A stretch of DNA of 43,749 nt from a virus, in the IMG/VR virus record IMGVR_UViG_3300030106_006157, positions 1-43,749 of that record. One strand, given 5' to 3'. Positions within the stretch are counted from its first letter, which is position 1. Every line of letters starts with the position of its first letter. A program made the translations under genes and the position numbers. Below the pieces are notes generated by a model, which did not search any database, was not told the origin of the DNA, and saw nothing but the letters and a program-made list of their open reading frames with translations. Of this stretch, positions 22,671 through 29,368 are shown one piece after another.

Positions 22671-22701
22671 TAAAAAGAAGACCGCCAAATTAATGGCGGT
22701 C
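22671..22701 (-). terminator. Leftward hairpin between small genes
   Basis: Arms GACCGCC (22680-22686) and GGCGGTC (22695-22701) with an 8-nt loop. Read leftward the stem is followed by TTCTTTTTACT. It overlaps the stop of 22690-22881 and lies before the AGGAG ribosome site of the next gene, so it may attenuate as well as terminate. Confidence 0.75.
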
Positions 22702-22881
22702 GCTAATGTCCCAGACGCCACAATTCAGAGGATGATTGATCTCTTCTAGTCTTTGGCGTCTCTCTAGTCTTGCTTGCTTAAGTTTGTTTGTTGCAATGTT
22801 AGCGACAACTCGCTTAAGTAGCGCTTCAGTTTCTGAATCACTGGCAGCGATCCATACACCGACGGATTCAAACTGTTTCAT
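22690..22881 (-). CDS. Small basic helical protein
   Basis: Sixty-three residues from ATG 22881, which lies 14 nt inside the end of the upstream gene. The middle is helical and basic (ATNKLKQARLERRQRLEEIN), and the C-terminus holds CGVWDISDRH. Its stop codon falls in the loop of the leftward hairpin. It is unrecognised. Confidence 0.5.
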   Translation of the reverse strand: MKQFESVGVWIAASDSETEALLKRVVANIATNKLKQARLERRQRLEEINHPLNCGVWDISDRH

Positions 22882-23569
22882 TGTTTAAAAGCAAATTTGC
22901 AGTGTTTTTGTGTGTACCATGTGCAAGAAAGGCGATTATCACCTTTGATCCTCGCTTGTGGCACAACATGCAGCGATTGCAGTCCGTATCCCGATCCCGC
23001 AATTGAGCAGGGCAGACTTTAACCAAGTTTTTTTCAGGCGTTCTCCACACTGTCCGGTTTTCTTCGCTGTTAACAGCTAAGACAGCTGGAAAACCTGAAG
23101 CAATCGCAAGGTCTGCAGATTCTTCGGTTTCCGTAGAAACGTTGATTCTGAAGCCTCCGCGATTAGCGCGCCTTAAAAGCTTCGCATTATCGCCGATGGT
23201 GTGATCATGGTGCGTATAGGTCCAGGCTTGCAGTCTACGGGCTTTGATAACAGCTAAAAGGCCATTAATAAAAGCACGTGATAATTTGCCTGAGTTAGCA
23301 ACCAAATCACCCGCTTGATTCAACCTTAAAGGTGATCCAAACGGCAAACTTAAAAGATCATCTAGATGATCCTTCCATTGTTTGGAGCGGCGACCGTCAG
23401 ACACAGCAGACCAATGCAACGCTAATGGTCCAGATGCTGCATAGCAAACTGCTTTCATTCCACAGTTAGTGGGGCAACTATTTTTTGATGTTGTCGTAAC
23501 TGCGATCGGTCCTGTCTTTTTGTTAGACGAGACTCGCGACAGATGAAAGAGTGTTTCTTTTAATGGCAT
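22868..23569 (-). CDS. Cysteine-rich phage protein (DUF7227/GP88-like)
   Basis: Two hundred and thirty-three residues from ATG 23569, preferred to an in-frame ATG at 23584. The N-terminal half has GPIAVTTTSKNSCPTNCGMK followed by AVCYAASGPLALHWSAVS, and the C-terminal part has VCPAQLRDRDTDCNRCMLCH. Two Cys clusters plus conserved His and Trp in a GPIAVTTT...CP..C...CYA..GP...HW pattern match a phage family I recall as DUF7227 or gene-product-88-like. The clusters could bind zinc or an iron-sulphur centre. Function is not known. The leader before its ATG has the same TTTTATTATG as the gene at 22652. Confidence 0.7.
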   Translation of the reverse strand: MPLKETLFHLSRVSSNKKTGPIAVTTTSKNSCPTNCGMKAVCYAASGPLALHWSAVSDGRRSKQWKDHLDDLLSLPFGSPLRLNQAGDLVANSGKLSRAFINGLLAVIKARRLQAWTYTHHDHTIGDNAKLLRRANRGGFRINVSTETEESADLAIASGFPAVLAVNSEENRTVWRTPEKNLVKVCPAQLRDRDTDCNRCMLCHKRGSKVIIAFLAHGTHKNTANLLLNNETV

Positions 23570-23570
23570 A

Positions 23571-23593
23571 ATAAAACCCGCCAAAATGGCGGG
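23571..23593 (-). terminator. Leftward hairpin before the Cys-rich gene
   Basis: CCCGCC (23577-23582) and GGCGGG (23588-23593) form a 6-bp GC-rich stem with a 5-nt loop. Read leftward it is followed by TTTTAT and then, 1 nt later, the ATG of the Cys-rich gene. The 3' arm is the only Shine-Dalgarno-like sequence for that gene, so the hairpin could control its translation. Confidence 0.65.
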
Positions 23594-23601
23594 TGATAAC
23601 G

Positions 23602-23727
23602 TTAATCGATGACACGGACATAGGCTTGAGAGCCGCTATGGCTCTCAAAGCTCATGTTGTTTACCGCGATAACAGCGAAGCCGCTAGCTGCTACGTAGGC
23701 AGCTAGCAATGAAAGAAACGTTCTCAT
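23602..23727 (-). CDS. 41-residue single-pass membrane protein
   Basis: ATG at 23725-23727 overlaps the upstream stop as ATGA and opens a 41-residue frame ending TAA at 23602-23604. Residues 4-22 are hydrophobic (FLSLLAAYVAASGFAVIAV), and the rest is polar (NNMSFESHSGSQAYVRVID). The four-base overlap and the good membrane helix support coding. Function is unknown. Confidence 0.55.
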   Translation of the reverse strand: MRTFLSLLAAYVAASGFAVIAVNNMSFESHSGSQAYVRVID

Positions 23728-23978
23728 GATGCTGCCTTAGCGTCTGCCTTAGCGTCCTCCTTGCGGTTTAGATCTGTAAGCATTGCCAGCAAGCGGTCAC
23801 GATCCCAGCGAGAGATTCGCTCGGTTGTGTACTTTTCGATGGCTTCATGCACAGCACCATAGGGCACTTCTATCGTCACACTGTTGCCGGATGTTTGGCA
23901 AGTCGCGACAATGCGACTCCCAGCGATCTCGACTTGTCCAGTGGTGACACTGTGAACCGTTTGTGTTCTGGTTTCCAT
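23724..23978 (-). CDS. Small beta-domain protein, paralogue of 21814-22053
   Basis: Eighty-four residues from ATG 23978, preferred to a longer frame from 24107. The region VTTGQVEIAGSRIVATCQTS, GNSVTIEVPYGAVHEAIEKY, then a helical tail (RISRWDRDRLLAMLTDLNRKEDAKADAKA) has the same plan as 21814-22053. It opens the leftward operon ending at 22377. It is unrecognised. Confidence 0.6.
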   Translation of the reverse strand: METRTQTVHSVTTGQVEIAGSRIVATCQTSGNSVTIEVPYGAVHEAIEKYTTERISRWDRDRLLAMLTDLNRKEDAKADAKAAS

Positions 23979-24447
23979 TGTGTTTGGTGGGTAGGCTCTC
24001 TGTGTTTGCTGATAGCGTTGTCTGTGAACGACTGAATCGCTGGAGGGTTTGTCAAGTCTGGGAGGTTTAACCCGCAGCGCTTGAAGAATCCAGCGGATTG
24101 CTATCAACGGTGTATGCAGTTGTCTAGGTGCGAGCGAGAGACGGGATGAATCCGATCCCTCTCGTCTATCCTATCACATTAGAAACGTTCAGGACAGGCA
24201 GTCAACGAAAGAAAAACAAAAATCTTTTTTCCGAAAAACCAAAAATGTTTTTTCGGAATCAAAAAAATGCTTTTTTCCCTTCGACATTATTAGTCTAGCA
24301 CTTGAAAGCCCTATTTAGGGGCAGGGTAGCAAAACTTAACAAACGCGCGCAGTGGCCTGGTACCCTGCACATATATCCGCTAAACAGTATTCGTGTGCTA
24401 AAAAGCCCCTTAAGGGGGGCAGGGGTTTGAGATTGCTGGAGCGACAG
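23979..24447. other. Non-coding region with AT-tract repeats and inverted repeats, possible origin or packaging site
   Basis: No convincing coding frame is seen in this 469-base stretch. It contains a TTGACA-like box on the minus strand near 24051-24056. It also holds three spaced AAAAT..TTTTTT elements between 24219 and 24280, with a 10-bp inverted repeat TTCCGAAAAA/TTTTTCGGAA (24229-24258) inside them. A second inverted repeat GCAGGGTA/TACCCTGC (24321-24328, 24361-24368) encloses a GC-rich loop, and a leftward terminator sits at 24400-24420. It is next to both terminase genes, which makes a packaging (pac/cos) or regulatory role plausible. Confidence 0.6.
24400..24420 (-). terminator. Leftward terminator after the small terminase candidate
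   Basis: GCCCC (24405-24409) and GGGGC (24416-24420) form the stem, and read leftward it is followed by TTTTTAGC. It lies 28 nt after the stop of 24448-24822. Confidence 0.8.
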
Positions 24448-24822
24448 CTAGTCGTCTTTATTTTCAATCGAGATTTTAAGTTCAGGCGCTTGGATATTGA
24501 CAGTTTCGACTGATTCACCAATGACGCGACCAATGGAATCAAGCACTTGGCTTGCGGTTTGCAGTTGTCCTTTCTTCAGAGCTTGATTAAACAGCTTGGT
24601 ACGCATGTGTTGAAGACGTGCGAGCATATTTTCGCGATCAGCTTTCCAGTCTTCATCAACGATTTTTTTGACATCTGCCCAATCACGCCAAGCGGTTATG
24701 ACCGAGACCTGTTCTTTCTCAGCATGATCGTAAACAAGGGCTGTTGAGGACAGTCCTTCTAGCTGACGCTTGTAAAGGCGACGAACGCGACCTTGCTTAG
24801 CTTCTGATTGATCAGGTTGCAT
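24448..24822 (-). CDS. Terminase small subunit candidate
   Basis: One hundred and twenty-four residues, divergent from the large terminase at 24923. An N-terminal HTH-like region (VRRLYKRQLEGLSSTALVYD, then SVITAWRDWADVKKIVDED) is followed by the C-terminal oligomerisation hairpin (MLARLQHMRTKLFNQALKKG, then QLQTASQVLDSIGRVIGESV), the plan of many TerS proteins. TerS rings recognise the pac/cos site and load the large subunit. In most phages TerS precedes TerL on the same strand, so the divergent arrangement is unusual. The flanking region 23979-24447 could be its recognition site. Confidence 0.6.
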   Translation of the reverse strand: MQPDQSEAKQGRVRRLYKRQLEGLSSTALVYDHAEKEQVSVITAWRDWADVKKIVDEDWKADRENMLARLQHMRTKLFNQALKKGQLQTASQVLDSIGRVIGESVETVNIQAPELKISIENKDD

Positions 24823-24922
24823 TACCGCTCGACCCTGTTTCTTTGGATGATAACTTGTTATGTGACGTTATGGAACGACTTAGTGGGGGGTAGGGGTTGA
24901 AAACCTGTGTAATGTAATAGGC

Positions 24923-26176
24923 ATGAGCACAAAAGCAGAGCCCATAAACCTTCGTTGGGCACAAGGACAGGTTTATTCGAGCGAAAAGCGCTTTCGAGTG
25001 CTTGTAGCGGGACGCAGGTTTGGAAAATCGTACTTGTCATGCGTTGAGTTATTACGTGGAGCGATTGAGAGGCCAGGGGAGACGTTTTTTTATTGTGCTC
25101 CGACGTATCGAATGGCAAAGGACATTGCTTGGAGAGCATTAAAGAAGTTGGTACCGAGGGTATGGATCAAAACTAAGAATGAAACGGACCTTCGGATTGA
25201 GCTTGTAAATGGTTCAACGATTGAATTGAAGGGTACTGAGAACGCAATGGCACTAAGGGGTCGAAGTTTGAGTGGTGTGGTGTTAGATGAAGCTGCATTT
25301 ATGGATGCGGAGGTATGGTTTGAGGTAATTCGACCAGCTTTAGCGGATAAGGAGGGGTGGGCGTTATTTATTTCAACACCAGACGGCACTGCAAGTTGGT
25401 TTTATGATTTGTGGTGTTATGTGCCAGAAGATGAAACAAAAGAGTGGCAAAGGTGGAGTTATACAACGATCGAAGGAGGAAACGTCAGCAAGCATGAAGT
25501 CGAAGCAGCCCGCGCTCAACTTGATACGCGCACGTTCCGCCAGGAATTCGAAGCGTCCTTTGAGAACTTAACTGGTTTGGTTGCAATCAGTTTTTCGGAC
25601 GAAAACATTTCAACCGAAGCGAAGGATATATCGATCCAACCGTTATTGCTGGGGGTAGATTTTAACGTTGATCCAATGAGTGGCATTTGCGCGATCAAAG
25701 ATTCTGACACGCTTTATGTATTTGACGAAATTACGTTGACAGGTGGAGCGACGACATGGGATTTTGCAGATGAGGTTACGCGACGATATGGAGTAGATCG
25801 CAGAGTTATTGCATGTCCTGACCCAACTGGCGGCGCAAGAAAAACGAGTGGTGTTGGTGTGACAGACCACGCAATTTTGAGACGTAGCGGCTTCACGGTT
25901 CAAAGTCCTAGATCACCGTGGAAGATCCGAGACAAGATTACAGCCGTCAACACCGGTCTAATGGATGCTTCTGGAACGCGAAGGGTCAAGATTCATCCAA
26001 AGTGCAAAGAACTTATTAAATCTCTAAGGACATTAACGTATGCACCGGGGACTGGCTTGCCTAACAAAAACTTAGGAGTGGACCACGCCTTTGATGCGTT
26101 CGGTTATTTAGTTTTACAACAATTTAATTTGGCTAAGCCAGAGACGATGGGTACTACGTCTTACCGGCTGTATTGA
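24923..26176 (+). CDS. terL: Terminase large subunit
   Basis: Four hundred and seventeen residues with an N-terminal ATPase (Walker A AGRRFGKS at 29-36, Walker B VVLDEAA with D122-E123) and a C-terminal RNase-H-like nuclease (acidic D246 in LLLGVDFN, and D387/D391 in DHAFDAFGYL). This enzyme cuts concatemeric DNA and pumps it into the prohead. Length is normal for siphovirus TerL. It starts the long rightward late run and is divergent from the small terminase candidate. Confidence 0.95.
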   Translation: MSTKAEPINLRWAQGQVYSSEKRFRVLVAGRRFGKSYLSCVELLRGAIERPGETFFYCAPTYRMAKDIAWRALKKLVPRVWIKTKNETDLRIELVNGSTIELKGTENAMALRGRSLSGVVLDEAAFMDAEVWFEVIRPALADKEGWALFISTPDGTASWFYDLWCYVPEDETKEWQRWSYTTIEGGNVSKHEVEAARAQLDTRTFRQEFEASFENLTGLVAISFSDENISTEAKDISIQPLLLGVDFNVDPMSGICAIKDSDTLYVFDEITLTGGATTWDFADEVTRRYGVDRRVIACPDPTGGARKTSGVGVTDHAILRRSGFTVQSPRSPWKIRDKITAVNTGLMDASGTRRVKIHPKCKELIKSLRTLTYAPGTGLPNKNLGVDHAFDAFGYLVLQQFNLAKPETMGTTSYRLY

Positions 26177-26191
26177 AAGGATGTTTTAGCG

Positions 26192-26386
26192 TCATGTTGG
26201 CACTCTGACTTGATCGCCAATCCAGTGCAGATAGGTGCCGATATTTACCTCTGGTCCTTGCGCGGTGTACCACCGATATTCGCAAGAGTTGCAAGCACGA
26301 CGACGCACCTTTTCGTAAGGCCCTTCAACAGTTGTTTTCGTCGTAACGACACGCACCCTGAACGACCCGCATTTTGGACACTTCAA
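26192..26386 (-). CDS. Small zinc-ribbon protein
   Basis: Sixty-four residues with two CxxC knuckles, C3-P-K-C6 and C32-N-S-C35, separated by a basic strand pair (FRVRVVTTKTTVEGPYEKVRRRA). The layout CP.CGS...V....RRR.C..C.YR[WF]YT is that of the N-terminal zinc ribbon of NrdR-type regulators, without the ATP-cone. It is the only minus gene inside the late rightward run, convergent with terL and divergent from the next gene. It may bind nucleic acid. Confidence 0.65.
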   Translation of the reverse strand: MKCPKCGSFRVRVVTTKTTVEGPYEKVRRRACNSCEYRWYTAQGPEVNIGTYLHWIGDQVRVPT

Positions 26387-26439
26387 CGTGTTTGTTTATT
26401 GGTACGAAAGGCTAGGATAGGTCAAAGCCAAGCTTCGTC

Positions 26440-26652
26440 ATGCCCCAAGGTCGCGGAACTTACGGAAGCAAAAAGGGTCGTCCTGCCAAGAAGAAAAAAG
26501 GGCTGTACGCAAATATCGCAGCAAAAAAGAAGCGAATTGCGGCTGGATCTGGTGAAAAGATGAGAAAACCGGGCGATCCTGGCGCTCCAACAGCAAAAGA
26601 CTTTAAGAAATCTGCCAAAACCGCCAAAAAACCACCCAAAAAGAAAAAGTAA
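26440..26652 (+). CDS. Small Lys-rich protein beside the portal
   Basis: Seventy residues with very high Lys and Arg content (KKGRPAKKKKGLYANIAAKK, then KRIAAGSGEKMRKPGDPGAP, ending KKPPKKKK). This composition matches small phage proteins placed next to head genes, and the K.GL.ANI..KK pattern is one I recall there. The last base of its stop overlaps the next gene's ATG (TAATG). It may bind DNA or help fold the packaged genome. Confidence 0.65.
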   Translation: MPQGRGTYGSKKGRPAKKKKGLYANIAAKKKRIAAGSGEKMRKPGDPGAPTAKDFKKSAKTAKKPPKKKK

Positions 26653-26918
26653 TGGCTGAAAAGAAAAAACGCAAAAAGGGGCCAAATCTTAGTGTTGGCC
26701 GTGGTGAAAAGCTTCCAGCAAGTAAAGGTGCAGGATTGACTGCAAAGGGGAGGGCTAAATATAATAAAGAGACTGGTTCAAATTTAAAAGCACCTGTTAC
26801 CGGCAAGCCTAAGACCAAAAAAGAAGCAGCACGTAAGAAATCTTTCTGTGCTCGTAGCAAAAGTTGGACTGGCGAACGAGGCAAAGCTGCTCGAAGGAGA
26901 TGGGGTTGCAACAACTAA
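26652..26918 (+). CDS. Lys-rich small protein (DUF6321-like)
   Basis: Eighty-eight residues. LPASKGAGLTAKGRAKYNKETGS and the C-terminal half KKSFCARSKSWTGERGKAARRRWGC match the conserved pattern of a phage family I recall as DUF6321. It is basic throughout, with paired Cys residues near the end. Its start is in a one-base overlap with the preceding gene. The role is unknown, and the neighbouring Lys-rich protein and portal suggest a head-associated or DNA-binding protein. Confidence 0.7.
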   Translation: MAEKKKRKKGPNLSVGRGEKLPASKGAGLTAKGRAKYNKETGSNLKAPVTGKPKTKKEAARKKSFCARSKSWTGERGKAARRRWGCNN

Positions 26919-26938
26919 TCAGCGGTTAAAATAATGAC

Positions 26939-28390
26939 ATGACTTACTCCGTCCCAGGGCTCGTTCGGACCCATTTAGTCAGCAGCTCCTATATGGGGAG
27001 TATTGACAGTCCATTTGTCCGAACACGGGCAGTGATTGACCAGATGAAAAGCTGGGAAATTATGAAAGCCGTGGTTTCCGGTACTGAGTATTTACGTGAT
27101 AACAGCGAAGCATTCCTGCCATTAGAGCCTCGCGAAGATTATTCGGCGTATTTAGCGCGTGTCAACCGTGCTGTTTTCACGCCTTACACCCAGCGACTTA
27201 TTGCTGGTGCGGCGGGGTTAATTTTGCGTAAGCCGATCAGTATTGAAGGTGATTCGTATTGGACAGAAATTTTCAACAAAGATGTTGATGGTTGTGGGTC
27301 AGATTTAGACGAATATGCACGTCGTCTGGTTATTTGTGCATTAACCTATGGTCACTCCCATATTTTAGTTGATTTTCCCGCTCCAACAGATGCTAAAAGC
27401 CTTGCAGAAGAGCGTGCATTAAATCGTCGTCCGTATTGGATTGAGGTTGATCCCACTAAAATTTATGGGTGGCGTTTAGACCGTGAATCTAATTATGGCA
27501 ATTTAACGCAAGTTCGTATTGGTGAAAAAGCTGTTGTTGCTGACGGAGAGTTTGGAGAAAAAGTTTATGACCAAATTCGTGTTATTGAACCGGGTCGTTA
27601 TCGCGTCTATCGACAAGAGCAGCAGAAAAAAGAGATGCAAGGGGATTTTCCATATCCCTCTTCGTTCGATCAATCCGACGCTACGGCGGAGTTTGAGCTT
27701 ATTGAATCTGGACCGTACTCACTTGAGCAAATCCCCCTGGTCACCGTTTACGCAAGCAAAGCCGACACAATGACCAGTCGTCCACCATTGCTGGACATTG
27801 CTCATTTAAATCTTGCTCATTTTCAGCGTCAAGCTGATTTGATCCATAGCCTACATATTGCAAGCCAACCAATGCTGGTCCTTGAAGGCTGGGACGATCA
27901 GACTAAGGATATGGCGATCAGTGTGAATTATGCGATGGCAACACAGCCAGGAAACAAGGTTTATTACGTGGAGCCTGCCTCTAGTGCTTTTGAAGCGCAA
28001 TCGGCGGAAATCCAGGAGTTACAGCAGCAAATGGCATCATTGGGCCTTAGCACGCTTAGCCAACAAAAATTTGTAGCGGAGTCTGCTGATGCACGACGCC
28101 TAGATCGAATTGACACAAATTCAATGCTGGCAATGGTTTCAATGGATTTGGAGTCAGGTTTGCAGAAGTCTTACAACCTAGCTGCTAATTATTTAGGCAT
28201 TGAGCCACCTAAGGTCAAAATTAGTCGTGATTTCGACCTTCAGCGTCTTATCGGGCAAGATATTGCAGCAATGGCTCAGCTGTTTGAAGGCAATGTTATT
28301 GATCGAGAGGAGTTCCGCGACATGCTGGTGCAAGGTGAAATTTTGCCTAACGCTGCTGAGTCGCCAGATTCCGCGCCAGGGTTAGAGTAA
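26939..28390 (+). CDS. Portal protein (DUF4055 type)
   Basis: Four hundred and eighty-three residues. The N-terminal segment (MKSWEIMKAVVSGTEYLRDN, then AVFTPYTQRLIAGAAGLILRKP) and the core (SDLDEYARRLVICALTYGHSHILVDFP) fit the DUF4055 portal family. The portal forms the dodecameric DNA gate at one vertex and anchors the terminase and tail. It follows terL by two small genes and precedes the scaffold. The C-terminal Glu-rich end is typical for the family. Confidence 0.85.
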   Translation: MTYSVPGLVRTHLVSSSYMGSIDSPFVRTRAVIDQMKSWEIMKAVVSGTEYLRDNSEAFLPLEPREDYSAYLARVNRAVFTPYTQRLIAGAAGLILRKPISIEGDSYWTEIFNKDVDGCGSDLDEYARRLVICALTYGHSHILVDFPAPTDAKSLAEERALNRRPYWIEVDPTKIYGWRLDRESNYGNLTQVRIGEKAVVADGEFGEKVYDQIRVIEPGRYRVYRQEQQKKEMQGDFPYPSSFDQSDATAEFELIESGPYSLEQIPLVTVYASKADTMTSRPPLLDIAHLNLAHFQRQADLIHSLHIASQPMLVLEGWDDQTKDMAISVNYAMATQPGNKVYYVEPASSAFEAQSAEIQELQQQMASLGLSTLSQQKFVAESADARRLDRIDTNSMLAMVSMDLESGLQKSYNLAANYLGIEPPKVKISRDFDLQRLIGQDIAAMAQLFEGNVIDREEFRDMLVQGEILPNAAESPDSAPGLE

Positions 28391-28411
28391 CGATAAATCG
28401 CTTCTTACAGC

Positions 28412-28585
28412 ATGGCTAAGTCTCTGGACAAGGTGTTGCAGGCTGATGGTTCCTACAAGTGGGAACTGGTTGACTCTTGGAATCCTTCTTCTGAAAACAA
28501 AGCTGAAGAAAAAACTTCTGAAAGCCCAAAAACCGCGCCAAAAAGAACAACCAGGAAGACAAAAGCTAGTAAAGTATCAGAGTAA
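28412..28585 (+). CDS. Very small protein between portal and scaffold
   Basis: Fifty-seven residues from ATG 28412 (21 nt after the portal stop): MAKSLDKVLQADGSYKWELV, then DSWNPSSENKAEEKTSESPK, then a basic tail. The first half looks folded and the second half disordered and charged. Spacing is tight on both sides. It is likely a small head-assembly accessory protein. It is unrecognised. Confidence 0.6.
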   Translation: MAKSLDKVLQADGSYKWELVDSWNPSSENKAEEKTSESPKTAPKRTTRKTKASKVSE

Positions 28586-28599
28586 ACTGATTTTTAGTA

Positions 28600-29304
28600 A
28601 TGGAAGAACAAGTCATCCAGGAGACGCCTGTGGCGTCCCCGGAGCAGCCTGTGGCTGCGACTGAAACTCCTGCTGTCGATGCTTCTGCTTACGAACAGCA
28701 AATTCAAGCGCTTCAGCAACGTGCTTCTGAAGCTGAAGAAAAGTTTCAAGGCATTAAGGGCAAGCTAGACGAGGTTTACAAAAAGCAAGACGACCAACGT
28801 AAAAAGACGTTGGAAGATCAAGGTCAGTGGAAAGACCTTTGGGAGGAGGCAAACAAGACTGCTCAAGACAAGGAGCAAAAAATTAATGAGTTGCAGCGTC
28901 AATTAGAAGATCTTCGGACTTCTAACGAAACTGCTGCAATGAAAAATTCTGCATTGTCAGCAATTAGTCAGGCTGGAGCAATTAATGCAGAGCAAATGCT
29001 GCAACTGGTTCAAGGTAACTTAAAAAAATCCGAGACTGGTGCAGTTAAGGTGCTTGATGGTGGTGTTGAGCAAGATCTTGGCGTTTATTTGGCCAAGTTG
29101 AAAAATCCTGGTTCAGGCTTTGAACATCATTTTAAGCCAAGCGCACAAGCTGGTATGGGCGCTAAGCCTTCGGTAGGTACTGCGGGTGCAGCAGGTGTCG
29201 CAAATCCTTGGCTAGACGGTAGTATTAACTTAACAAAGCAACTAGCTTTGGAAGTTACCGACCCTGATCTTGCAGCTGTGCTCAAGAGAGAGGCTGGTAA
29301 ATAG
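28600..29304 (+). CDS. Scaffold protein
   Basis: Two hundred and thirty-four residues, acidic and helical with a long coiled-coil middle (YEQQIQALQQRASEAEEKFQ, then KINELQRQLEDLRTSNETAA) and a Gly/Ala-rich C-terminal tail. Its place directly before the major capsid gene and this composition are the classic marks of a head scaffold. No protease motif (Ser, His) was seen, so scaffold removal is probably by another route. Confidence 0.8.
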   Translation: MEEQVIQETPVASPEQPVAATETPAVDASAYEQQIQALQQRASEAEEKFQGIKGKLDEVYKKQDDQRKKTLEDQGQWKDLWEEANKTAQDKEQKINELQRQLEDLRTSNETAAMKNSALSAISQAGAINAEQMLQLVQGNLKKSETGAVKVLDGGVEQDLGVYLAKLKNPGSGFEHHFKPSAQAGMGAKPSVGTAGAAGVANPWLDGSINLTKQLALEVTDPDLAAVLKREAGK

Positions 29305-29368
29305 TCCCTGTGGGACACCACTTTGAGTCTGTGACTTGAAACCCGCAAACGTTATCCCTGAATAAGAA

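Noticed and set aside
24300-24420. Possible tRNA-like folding in the non-coding region
   Set aside because: The inverted repeats do not close into a cloverleaf with conserved T-loop or anticodon features.
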